Positions 9,201 to 18,100 of a DNA stretch of 22,891 nucleotides are shown piece by piece. The notes under the pieces are model-generated. The model saw only the letters and a list, made by a program, of their open reading frames with translations, made no database searches and was not told where the DNA came from. The stretch lies in the NCBI GenBank assembly GCA_019649035.1, contig BMAT01002537.1, positions 209,944-232,834 on the forward strand, in the 5' to 3' direction. The number at the start of each line of letters is the position of its first letter. Position 1 is the first letter of the stretch. A program made the translations under genes and the position numbers. The stretch is from Elysia marginata (Eukaryota > Mollusca > Gastropoda > Plakobranchidae).

Positions 9201-11212
9201 TCAGTTCCCGCACCTGAAGCAATCTCTGAGAGGTTGTTTGCTGAAATTGTCTCCCTAGAGAGAGGCACACCATCAACTAGAAGTTTTGGGGTGGTACTAG
9301 AATTAGTCTTCTCAACATCTGTGGCTGACTTTGGGTTTTTTGACGAGAGTGGGTTTAAGTTGGAAGTAATGCCAGATAATATGGAAAGAGTTTTGGGTTT
9401 TTTAGCAACTTGCGGCTGCTGTTGTTTGTTTCCGGACTTCAGAGAGTCTACAAGAAAGTGTTTCAATGATGACAGTTTTGATAAGCTTTGACTGGGATGT
9501 TCAGCATTTGCTTCAGAGTCAGATGGTGCACTGATCAAAGTAACATCCTTGCTGGAGGAAGAGTTAGAACTGAAACTAATAATCTTCTGGGGATCAACGT
9601 CTATGTCTTCAATGTCATAGTCATCAGCATTATAGTCATAGTCTAACGCTCTCTTCCCTATATCAGCATGCAATTGGCAACTCAAAGGACTGGATTGTTG
9701 GTCTTTAACCTCATCACACTGGCTAACTTTGAGAGAAATGTGATTTTGAGCACATTTAGAGATTTGCCCCTTATTATCACTTTCCTCTTCTGTAGTCTCC
9801 ACATGTGCAAACTGCTCATCTGTAAAATTAGAAGTTCCTTGATCAGACCTTTCTGACTGAAGCTCAAGACTTGTCTGACAAATGTTCAAGTTGACACTAG
9901 GCGAGACTCTCTCCTTTGAGTTCTCAGTTTTTTCTGTTTCACTGTTTCCCTGCTCGTCTTGTCCAATAGCACAGAGGGTGTTTTGACAACTCTTGTTATG
10001 TTTTGGAATCATCTCTGAAGAAGTCAAAGTTGAAGTGCTTCCCTGAGCTTCACTTCCAGTTTTGTCTTGGCTAAATTTAACATCATTCTGTTCTTCATCT
10101 CTACTTAAGTCAATGTTTCTCTCCTCAATCAAAGTAACATTTTGTACTTCCTCACAATATGAGCTAGCAATAGCACCATCAAGAGTGAAGACATCACTAG
10201 ATTCTGTTTTTTCCTCTTCATAAGAAGTGATACGTATTATTATATTCGCAAGCCAGTCCGGCTCAGATATCATTTGTATCAACGGCAGCAATATGTTTTG
10301 AGCTAAAATATCCACAAGTAAAGTTCTTGCACACACCCCTTTAATTACCTGACTATTGCACGTACAAACAACAAAAAGCGACATTACTCCTTTGAGGTAC
10401 TCTTGTTCTAAGTGCTCAGAATCAAGTGCACAATGGAAGGTAGACAAAGATTTAAAAGCTTCATCCACAGAGGAATGTCTCTTTAGCGCAGATCCTGTGA
10501 CGACTTTAGTGTTGGGGTGAATTTTATGGCTCTGGAATGAGTTCTCAGCCTTTTGGTAATTTGCAAGGTGGATCATAAATATCTTAACCACCTGTGTTAT
10601 GGCTGTGTTTGGGTCTTGCTGTGCTACCCTAGACACCAAGTTGTTGAATGTTTGCTGCAATAAAAGCTTTGTATCTTTCAAAAACTGTGGGTCATATGAA
10701 TAGTCAGCATACCAAGAGCGAATGAAGTCTCGGAGAATAAGTAGTTGTATGGAGTTAAGCTCTTGGCCAACATCATTTGGTAATGTAGGCCTAATTGATG
10801 TAGAGGTACTGTTGTATGGCTGGTTTTCTATATTTGGAGTTATTTCATTACCTACATCTTTTAGTTCTGTTGAATAAAAGTCTTTTCCAGGTTGATTTCC
10901 TACTAACATTTGATGATAAAGTGTTTTCACTTTGTAAAAATAAGAACGCAACTGGAGATAAATTGATTCTAGTTTATCCAGCACCTGTTCTGCTACAAGA
11001 GATGCTTTTTCATGGTGGAGAGCTTGTTCTGACAATTTGAACCCAGCACAAAAAGATATGATGAGGATGAATGCCAATGTCCAGAGCGAACTCCACCATG
11101 AAATGACACAAGAGACAATAAACAGTATGGCCAATTTTTGAAGCGTTGAGTAGCGCTCCCAGGTTAATAGATCCAGCACCAACTTCTTGAAACCTTCATC
11201 AGACTCAGCCAT
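3145..11212 (-). CDS. SNX19: Sorting nexin-19 orthologue, N-terminal 910 codons (exons 1-4; 3' end off window)
   Basis: Seen: four exons (11212-8840, 5631-5499, 3927-3830, 3270-3145) join in frame to 910 codons without a stop. Domains in order are a hydrophobic hairpin at residues about 26-58, a PXA domain at about 151-328, a long acidic and Ser/Thr-rich linker to about 765, and a PX domain at about 768-900 with the RRRYREF signature. The order matches vertebrate SNX19, and the end of the PX region (DSHIAFVKK...RLDK) aligns with human DARIAFVKK...RIDK. Known of the family: SNX19 is tethered to the ER by its N-terminal membrane segments and contacts endolysosomes through PI3P binding by the PX domain, limiting their movement. 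The start ATG has a good context (AAGGCATGG). The Nexin_C domain is missing only because the window ends. It is divergently paired with HS1BP3. Identity is strong; function in this animal is inferred. Confidence 0.87.
3604..3646. repeat. 23-bp direct duplication in SNX19 intron 3
   Basis: ACTAGTTTTATCAAATCT occurs at 3604 and again at 3627, a period of 23 bp. It is a small tandem duplication in the 559-bp intron 3 (3271-3829), which otherwise shows nothing. Confidence 0.75.
3830..3927 (-). CDS. SNX19: SNX19 exon 3: PX proline-rich loop and helix
   Basis: A 98-nt exon lies between the acceptor CATCTCCAG and a weaker donor, AAG|GTTTGC. It reads IRGPKRWPSLPFKSIDRETV then EARRLFLEKYLK, equivalent to human VKGPKKLFPDLPF...VEARKSLLESFLK. 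The basic GPKR loop and the arginine of EARR are the expected PX membrane and lipid contacts. It enters in phase 1 and leaves in phase 0, fitting exons 2 and 4 exactly. Confidence 0.85.
3928..4904. other. SNX19 intron 2, AT-rich part with no recognised element
   Basis: Long A and T runs (for example near 4208-4240) and no coding or repeat structure that can be supported. The remainder of intron 2 carries the TA-flanked element at 4905-5324. Confidence 0.45.
4905..5324. mobile_element. MITE-like element, CAGTCAAACCTGCC family, copy 1 (SNX19 intron 2)
   Basis: The left end, CAGTCAAACCTGCC, is preceded by TA. The right end, read on the other strand, is CAGTCAAATTTGCC, followed on the plus strand by CATATA. 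It is 420 bp with no transposase. Just inside the ends are GACCACC-type words (GGCGACCACCG near 4922; GGTGGTCACC near 5282). A second copy sits in HS1BP3 intron 2. TA borders and CAGT ends fit Tc1/mariner-type mobilisation. Confidence 0.65.
5499..5631 (-). CDS. SNX19: SNX19 exon 2: PX core with RRYREF motif
   Basis: A 133-nt exon follows the acceptor TTGCCAG and ends at the donor GTAAGT. It starts YEALYFSEEGKS and contains RRRYREFTNLQSRLE, the PX signature whose first arginine contacts the 3-phosphate of PI3P in this family. It joins exon 1 in phase 0 (...IIH/YEAL, compare human SVKYETAL) and leaves phase 1 into exon 3, giving FMK-K-IRGPK. The reading continues past both borders as intron, so the long open stretch around it is not all coding. 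Confidence 0.87.
5936..5954. repeat. Poly-C tract
   Basis: CCCCCTCCCCCCCCCCCTCC-type run in SNX19 intron 1, unusual in this AT-rich window. Confidence 0.85.
5976..6163. mobile_element. MITE, TGGAACTCCTCAATAAAGACC family, copy A (SNX19 intron 1)
   Basis: The right end, on the other strand, reads CAGTGGAAACTGGAACGCCT followed by CAATTAAGACC; the left end reads TGAGACCCCTGTATAAAGACC, a degenerate inverted match. TA borders both sides. It contains ACAGGTCCTATAAGAGGTGG and GTCACATAAGAGGGGTGGTC, shared with copies B and C. Confidence 0.6.
6232..7225. mobile_element. MITE, TGGAACTCCTCAATAAAGACC family, copy B, apparently split by an insertion
   Basis: The left part, 6232-6300 (GAGTGGAACTCCTCAATAAA then GACCACCCCTCTAATGTGAC), matches the reverse complement of copy A's right half. 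7136-7225 (CAACCCCTGAAATAAGATCC, TTATAAGACCTGTTATAAAT, ending ATTTTACTG then TA) matches the complement of copy A's left half. About 830 bp of unrelated AT-rich sequence lies between them. One element of about 190 bp interrupted by a later insertion explains this; two unrelated solo fragments are the alternative. Confidence 0.45.
7226..8839. other. SNX19 intron 1, donor-proximal 1.6 kb
   Basis: Mostly AT-rich. A GC-richer patch at about 7920-8300 (GCAGGACCATCCCAACAGCA and later GGAAGGGAGAGAGGG) has no open frame or repeat ends that could be supported; it could be an old, unrecognised repeat. Confidence 0.4.
8840..11212 (-). CDS. SNX19: SNX19 exon 1: membrane hairpin, PXA domain, linker and PX start
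   Basis: A single 2373-nt exon codes residues 1-791. The hydrophobic stretch near residues 26-58 (ILFIVSC...LAFILIISFCAGF) can cross the membrane twice or form a hairpin. PXA hallmarks follow: the run beginning LILRDFIRSWYADYS at about 158, and a helical core ending near LANIIIRI at about 328. The linker is rich in Glu, Asp, Ser and Thr, with an acidic DYDYNADDYDIEDIDVD tract at about 524-540 and a QQQPQ run near 597. The exon closes with QYSLYIIH, the first PX strand, at the donor CAT|GTAAGC. The exon therefore ends at 8840; the last few in-frame codons to 8828 are intronic. The phase at the junction is 0. Confidence 0.87.
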
Positions 11213-11287
11213 GCCTTATTGTGTGTACTCTTACATTACAGGCCTACCCATACAATTCATAAGCTATGAACTGGTATTAAACGTCAT

Positions 11288-11436
11288 ATCTAGATTCTAG
11301 TTTAAAACAATTTACTCGTTCCATTCAAGTGCATTGTGCGTCAAACTGCTAAACTCTAGATCTAGATAAAATCATAAATCTAGATCAAGATCTAGTACAT
11401 GTAATCTGGATTAGAATATGAGTCTATCTAGTCTAC
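11288..11436. repeat. CTAGATCTAG palindrome cluster, SNX19 side
   Basis: The sequence contains ATCTAGATTCTAG near 11288, the palindrome CTAGATCTAG inside CTCTAGATCTAGATA near 11355, ATCTAGATCAAGATCTAGT near 11378, and TCTATCTAGTCTA near 11423. It is a degenerate repeat rather than a clean microsatellite. A role is not known. Confidence 0.6.
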
Positions 11437-11939
11437 GTTCCTGAGAACTTATTTTTTCTGTGTGCGAAGAATGCACTCATCATCTTGTGCAACATAGGCC
11501 TTGAGTATAAATAATATCTGGGTTTGTACCCGCAAACAATCGATAATTATGATCTCAATTTGCCATAATAAATTATTGCCGTAAATAATCCATTGTTATG
11601 TTGAACTTCTGTAGTCTAAGTAGGCATATCGCTTGGATAGAATCTCCAGCACAGAAAACCACAATCAAGGCCTATAACTCTTGGTCGTTTGATACATTTC
11701 CGCATAAATAGTGAAGTCATGTGATCTCCTATCATATGGCAGGGTTTTTACTATAATTAGAATCTAAATCTTTTGTATGAAAAGGTTAGTTAGATCTTAC
11801 GTTTATGGTTTTAAGTGTTTTTAGCTGCTGAAGTTTCTACCAACTGTGGGTGTGTCCCCGGCAAAAACGGGGACTTGCACTCATTTTTAATACTAAACTG
11901 CTTGCTATGACACAGTATGAAGAGCAGATACAGATTTTA

Positions 11940-12055
11940 TACCTAGATCTAGATATATGTAGATCTAGAGATCGTCAAGTTCATATTAGGCTGGATCTAG
12001 ATCTATTATTTAGAAACATTTCTTGTTTAAAAATCTCGTGTAAACTAGATCTATA
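11940..12055. repeat. CTAGATCTAG palindrome cluster, HS1BP3 side
   Basis: The sequence contains ACCTAGATCTAGATA near 11941, GTAGATCTAGAGATC near 11959, GGATCTAGATCTATT near 11993 and ACTAGATCTATAA near 12044. The cluster ends about 50 bp before the HS1BP3 ATG, so it may lie in the promoter or 5'UTR. It uses the same words as the cluster on the SNX19 side, with about 500 bp of plain sequence between them. Confidence 0.6.
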
Positions 12056-12105
12056 ATTTGCTTCAACTTCCAAATTTAAATAAAATTAAAGGCTCCAATC
12101 GCAAA

Positions 12106-12131
12106 ATGCCGAGAGCGACTGTTGCTTCGAG
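12106..12131 (+). CDS. HS1BP3: HS1BP3 exon 1 (start codon, MPRATVAS)
   Basis: A 26-nt coding exon, too short to be found by ORF length. The ATG has A at -3 (CAAAATGCC). It ends at the donor TTCGAG|GTAAAT with two bases of an Arg codon completed by exon 2. VAS-R-EL aligns with human VTSRRL, which decides this start. The only splice into GLDLFVP that keeps the human-like N-terminus uses this exon. Confidence 0.82.
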
Positions 12132-15100
12132 GTAAATAGAATCCATAACTTCAAATTTTCGGTTATGAATTTCTGTTAAAAATTTGTCCTATCCATAAGT
12201 TTGTTAAAATAAAATTCACGGAAGGATTTCCGCAGAGGGGCACATAGTGACATACCCCCAAGTAGCTAAAGAAATATTATGTATTTAGAAAGCAGCAAAT
12301 TCGAGAAAGAAGCAAAATCGGCCTGAGCCTGAAAAAAATCTATTCTATCCTCGGGGAAACAATTTAGTGAGAAAGCAGCAAATTCGAAAAGGTTTACATT
12401 GGTACGAGCATTAAGAAGTGCCCCGCTGAGGAAATCCTTCCAAATTCACAACATAATACTATAGTGTGGGTGTTTTTAAATTAAAGGCTGCAAAACATGT
12501 TTAATTTCTTTGCTATCACTTTAAATTTTCTAAATCACAACTTTAAAAAAAAATTAATAAAGTCAAATTGCCATCCACAGCCTCAATTGTTATTTTTTAA
12601 TATTTCAAATATGAAGAAACTACTTGTCTCAAGTGTCTTGAAATCTTATCTTACAGATTTCTTGCAACCAGTCCAAATGAGTCTTATGTCGAAATTGGAA
12701 GGTAGTCAGATATTGGTACCACAGTAAAGCTTATTTTTTCTACTTTCAAATACAGCAAACAGAAAAGCTCTATATCATGCTTCTGTATGAAGTTAAATAG
12801 CCGTTTAAAGTTGGCAAGGTTAGGACTACTAATGAAATTTTAGGAAGGTGAGAAAACAGGATTTAAATTTAAGACTACTATAAAGGCTGTTTAGAAATGG
12901 TTTTAGCGCAACCCCAATATCAAAAAAAAATTTGACTTCTGAATACCCACTAAACTTTAAAAGCCTATATATCTCCAAAATAAGCCTTTAGACTTACAAC
13001 TCATTTGGACAGAATGCAAAACATATTGTTAGCTTTAATATGTGAAGCAAATAAAAATCTACCTCAGTTAAACTTAAAGTTAAGCTTAGTGTTGTGAGAT
13101 TGAAAGTCCCTTAAATTTATACGATAATTAATTTGCCTTAGAATTTAATAGTTAATTGCTTTGCCATGTCCAATTCTTCCCGATGTGTTAAGCGGAGCTT
13201 TTTTACAAATAAAACTGTATTATTTCAGAGAGCTGAAAAATAAAGAGACAGGATTGGATCTATTTGTTCCAACATTCAAAGAACTTAAGGGTCGTCTGTC
13301 CTCAACTGTCTTCTATCAAGTTGTTGTGGTCACAAACTTGCCCATCTTCAAAACTCCAAGCCACAAAGAGACAGATGTGGTGCAACTCAGTGTATGAATC
13401 AATGAAAAAAAATTTTTGAAATTTATTGTGTTCAGATTTAAATTTACTTTCATTTAGTTCATTGTCAACATAATTGGGACTTCACTGCAATCATTTTATA
13501 AATTACACCCGGGTCTGGTGCATACTATTTGCAATGTTTGAAAAGGTAAAACAGAAATAATACTGTCAAACCTGCCCAAGACTACCATTGAAAATCAATG
13601 ATGATTGTGGTCATGTTGGTAGCATGCTTTACCTGCAATGGCAGTCCTTTTTGTTTTAATGTATCGAACTTTCCCGCCTGAGTTCCCATTTGATTAATTT
13701 GATAAAATGGTCAGAAAGCTTAGGAATGCTGTAGATAAAGCTATTAGAAAGTTGGCCTGAAAAAGACAATTTGCAACATTTTGTAAATTTCTAACCCAAA
13801 CTGCATGGTTATTTCTGAAATCGTGTCTGTAACCTCGCCTATGTTGACAGACTTCATATATTAAAATGATGACCATTTGTCTATGATTGCAACATCTCTT
13901 AACCACCGCTACCTAGCTCTACCCTCTACATTGTGACCGCAGATAAACAAGTGCAGTTAAATCCTCTTGTAGAGACTATATACCTCGAGTAAACAGCAAA
14001 TCATGAGGGAAAGGTGTCCGCCTTGTCACCATCTTTTTCACCAATTTCACCGTGGCTGTCCATCTGGTCACTGCAGGCAATTTTGCTCATAGGTTTACAT
14101 CATAGGTAAATGAACCGCTGAGTAAGGAGGTGTGGGTGACAGGGAGGAATGAGCAGGTCGGGGTGATAGACTGGGCCTGGGCAACTAATTAAAAAGCTTC
14201 TTGTCTGCTCGAAGTGGTTGCATTGGATAGGTTTTTTAAAAGGGATTTGAATAATAATGTCACTTTAAAAAGCCACCCACATTGGCTTTGATAAAGTGGT
14301 TGCCATACATAGTATAAAAATATAGAAAAATGCAAGGAATGCATAGAAAAGTGGTTGTCAATATAGGTGGTCTTCTTACACAGGTGGTCAGCAAGGCAGG
14401 TTTGACTGTACATGTACTTTAATTGGTTGAACACACTAGTGAAGAAACAGTGTTTAAAAAGATTACTTACCGGTACATTTTATAATTTACCCAAAGTTGT
14501 GCACGTCCAAAAAGTTAAAAAAAACATTTGATGTGTTTGAAATTTAATTTTGTTGTAAAGGCTTTATAAAAAAGTTTTCAATTATTTATGCTTTTTTTCT
14601 CTGCCGTTATGTTGCTAATAATATGTTATTTTGTTGTAAATATGAGAGGGCTAAGATGTATTTGATCAGTCAAAATCTCAGTGTAGTTTTTTTTTTGCTA
14701 AAAACTCTTACAGATTGAGAAGAAATGGGCAGACTTTGAAGAGATGAGAACAAAGCTGAGCGAGGAATTTGCCGGCACTATGTTGCCATTGATTGATAAA
14801 AAATCTTTCATTGTCAACGACGCTGTTTTGAAAGAGAGAAGGAACAGCTTGGATAGTTTTATGAAATTCATAGCCTCAGTGTCAAAGCTGGCAAAATCAT
14901 CCCCAGTTCTACAGTTCCTTGGTATGCTGTCTTTCTTATTTAAAAGAATAAAGTTTTTTGGTTGTTTTTTTTTTTTCGGAAGATAAAGATATTTATGATC
15001 AAATAACAAGTAATCATGTTTAGATTTTTAAAAAAAATATATTTTGAATAGATAATTAATAATATTTTAGTCCATATTATGGGCTTTTTTATAGTCCAGT

Positions 15101-18100
15101 ATGTTATTTTGTAAAGGAAAAAGAGCTATATTTACTGGCCTATGTCAAAAACACTTCAAATCAGTGGGATGCCATTATGGTCACATCACAAGATGCTTTG
15201 GACATGTATGCATTTTTTCTAAATTTTATGAGAAGGAACTTCTTTGAGGTAAACATTTTTTATATCACTGTCAGACTCATTCGATTGGTCAAGAAAGAAG
15301 GAGATTCTTAACAGATAGCTTGATAGCATGATTTAGATGGATTCTAAATTTCTTTACTTATGATTTTACTCTTTTATCTAAAAAAGTAATTTTTTTTATT
15401 ACATTTCTGTATTACAAAAATATAGTTAAATCTTTATACCTCTGTGTGAAATTCTTTTTGAGGCCTAAAAAAACTTCTTATCTATTAATATAATGTTGGT
15501 GGGTTTTTTTTCTTTATCATTCCGTTTAAAAAACCTCTATAGAAACTCATAATGCTATACAATTCTTCTTTTGTTACAGTGCTTGTGTGTCCAGGGGCAA
15601 GCACTGAATTAGAATATTGAGTCACTTAGAAGTTAGATTGAAACAGTTTTAGAAACTAAATATATTGTAATGGGTTTTACAAAGATATCTAAGATGGAAC
15701 TCCTAAATTCAGACTTGAAAAATTGTTAGTAAAAGCAGGTCTTATAAGAAAGGGGTCTTAGTTCAAGGATCAAAATTACTATTACTGTACCTATGCAATC
15801 AAATTTTCTTAATTTAAGACTACATAAGAGGGGGCTCTTATTTGAGGGGATACACTGCACATCTTCCTTACAAATCAACAGCATTTACTCCCCTGAAATT
15901 TTAGAGTTTTTGTGTGACTTTTTTTTTTTTACCGAAGTTGGATATTTTTTTTCTTCTTTTTTCTAGGTGTGGACGCAGTGAGAGCCAGCAAAACAAAACT
16001 TGAAGATGTTTCCGGTGACAAGAAAGCAGCTCAATTACAAAGCACAGACAAGGAATCAGAGTATGAAATACAAATGTGTACAAATGTCGGTTCAAAAAAA
16101 TTTGATGTCAGAAGTTTCAAATCTGTGGAAAAGGCATAATTTCTTTCTTTTTGTTTATATTTCAAATCAAAAGAAATTCTAATATCACTGCACAGGTTTA
16201 GGATAGTTGCATGAAGTTTTTACATTTTTAAAGCTCAGAGTGCATTGCTTGAACGACCAATGCTTCATAAAGTTATAGTCGCAACATCCAATGCATTTGC
16301 AATGGTTGTGAGACAAATTATGGTACTTCTGTCCAAATTTCCAAAGACTCCCTTTACAGAAGGAAATGCTTTAAATATGTTTAGTTTAATTTTGTTGTAA
16401 AGTAACATCATGCCATTATATATATATATATATATATCATAATTCTATAGATATCTATCAGGTCTGTATGCCAGTTCTAGTGATTGTTAGTTTAAACAAA
16501 TATTAATGAAATCTTTTTAATTTTGCATATAAATTAATAACTAAATACAATTAATACAATTAGCGACTGACACTGAAAGTTTAACAGCTTATCTTTGAAT
16601 GGCCCAAACTAAAGACAAATGCGTAGGGGTCCCACAAAATTAGTCTACGTGCAGAATTTTGTGAGATGTAGAGCTTCATCATGGGAAGGCCTTTAACAGC
16701 TCTCTAAGATCTATATTAGAACAAAACTAATTTGGTGTTTTAATTCAGTCCTGAATTATTGCATTTGAAAGACAAAGGATCCAACTAGCCTACTTTAAAA
16801 GAATGGAGAAAATGAGACTTAAGTTAAAGTTTTTATGTTCTAAGAGCCAAAAGGGCATTTACTTGGTCTGTTAACCTTTTTTTTAGACGTTTATAAGATT
16901 ATTCCTCATGTCTCGAGGAGGATACAATGAAAAACATCATCAGCTCTCAAATGATGCAAACAAATTTTTGAGTAAAATTTGACTTAGTTCTTTAAAAAAT
17001 CTCTTTTCTTGAATTGCCTGGCACTGCATGTAGACTCACCATAGGAGAGCTGCACAATTGTATCCAAAAATAAATAGTTAGGTGATTTCTGTATTTTCCT
17101 TTCTTGCCTTTTCTAATTTTTTTTTCTTTAGCTAATCTTTTAAAGTTTACTTTTGATATTCTTTGAATTGATGGTCACAACTCACATACAGACCAGATGC
17201 TGAGGTTGACGTCTTTGGTGAGAAGCAAGATATTGGCGATGCTGAAGACTTGTTTGATGAAGCTGGTGAAGATGAGTTGACCTTTGGGGTGGACGATGGT
17301 GACCGAGAAAGGTCAAGAGGTGGGTGTAAATTTACCAACTTTTAAGAACTACAATAGAAGTATAAATGAATTAGCTATTAAGAGCTTCATAATGTTCAAT
17401 AGCGTGAATAAACCCACTTTTAAGAGCTCGGTAGGTAGTGTTATGTTATATATTAGGGGCAGCTTGGCTGAGTGTTTAAGTCATCAGACTTGTGATCTGG
17501 TGGTCATGGGTTAGATTCCTGACCCTGCCATGTTGCAATTGCCTTGGGAAAGCAATTTATCCTAACTTTCCGCTGTTCACTCCCCCTGTGACATGGGTAC
17601 CCAGGTACAGGCAATGCTTGGCTATGTGGTATGCGCCTGCAACACTCTGCATGTGGCTTAAAAAGTGGTTTTTATGTATACTTTTCGCTGGGACATTAGT
17701 GGTGCTGCTCCTGTGGCGACACAGTTTCCCTGAGTAACTAAGCCGAATTTTCCGAAAGGGATTAAGAGTTAGTGAAGAGCTTCAAAATGTTCCATAAAGT
17801 AAATAGACCAACTTTTAAAAGCTTCACAATATTCCATAGAGTAAATTAAGTTATTCTTAAGAGGTTCATAATGTTAAATTTTTTGCCCAATTGATTGCTT
17901 CGCCTTTTAAGGACACATGAATCCCCTTATATTATGGTCCTTTAGGGTCACATTAGGCATGTCAGGTTTTTTGCAGTTTATGAAAGTTTATTTATTTCTG
18001 AACATTTTGATATATAAAACATGCTACTTTGGTACAAGCAGGAGCCTTCTGAGGTAATTTTTCATGATTTTATCTCATTGTAACCACTTTAATCCTGATT

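Larger units (their letters stand above)
11213..12105. promoter_or_regulatory. Divergent intergenic region, probable bidirectional promoter of SNX19 and HS1BP3
   Basis: The 893 bp between the two start codons must hold both 5'UTRs and, by position, both promoters, unless untranslated first exons lie elsewhere. No good TATA box is seen at a fitting distance from either ATG. The interval has two clusters of AGATCT/CTAGA palindromes, one near the SNX19 side and one near the HS1BP3 side, and several AGGCCT palindromes (11240, 11496, 11668). Transcription starts cannot be placed from the sequence alone. Confidence 0.5.

Noticed and set aside
9093-9491. 132-codon open frame on the plus strand
   Set aside because: It runs antisense through SNX19 exon 1, whose translation has clear homology. 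The opposite strand is open because of codon composition.
13694-13906. 70-codon open frame on the minus strand
   Set aside because: It lies inside the TA-flanked element in HS1BP3 intron 2 and has no recognisable motif.
17343-17899. CRISPR-like array
   Set aside because: Units are contiguous 42-bp tandem copies without unique spacers, in an animal intron.
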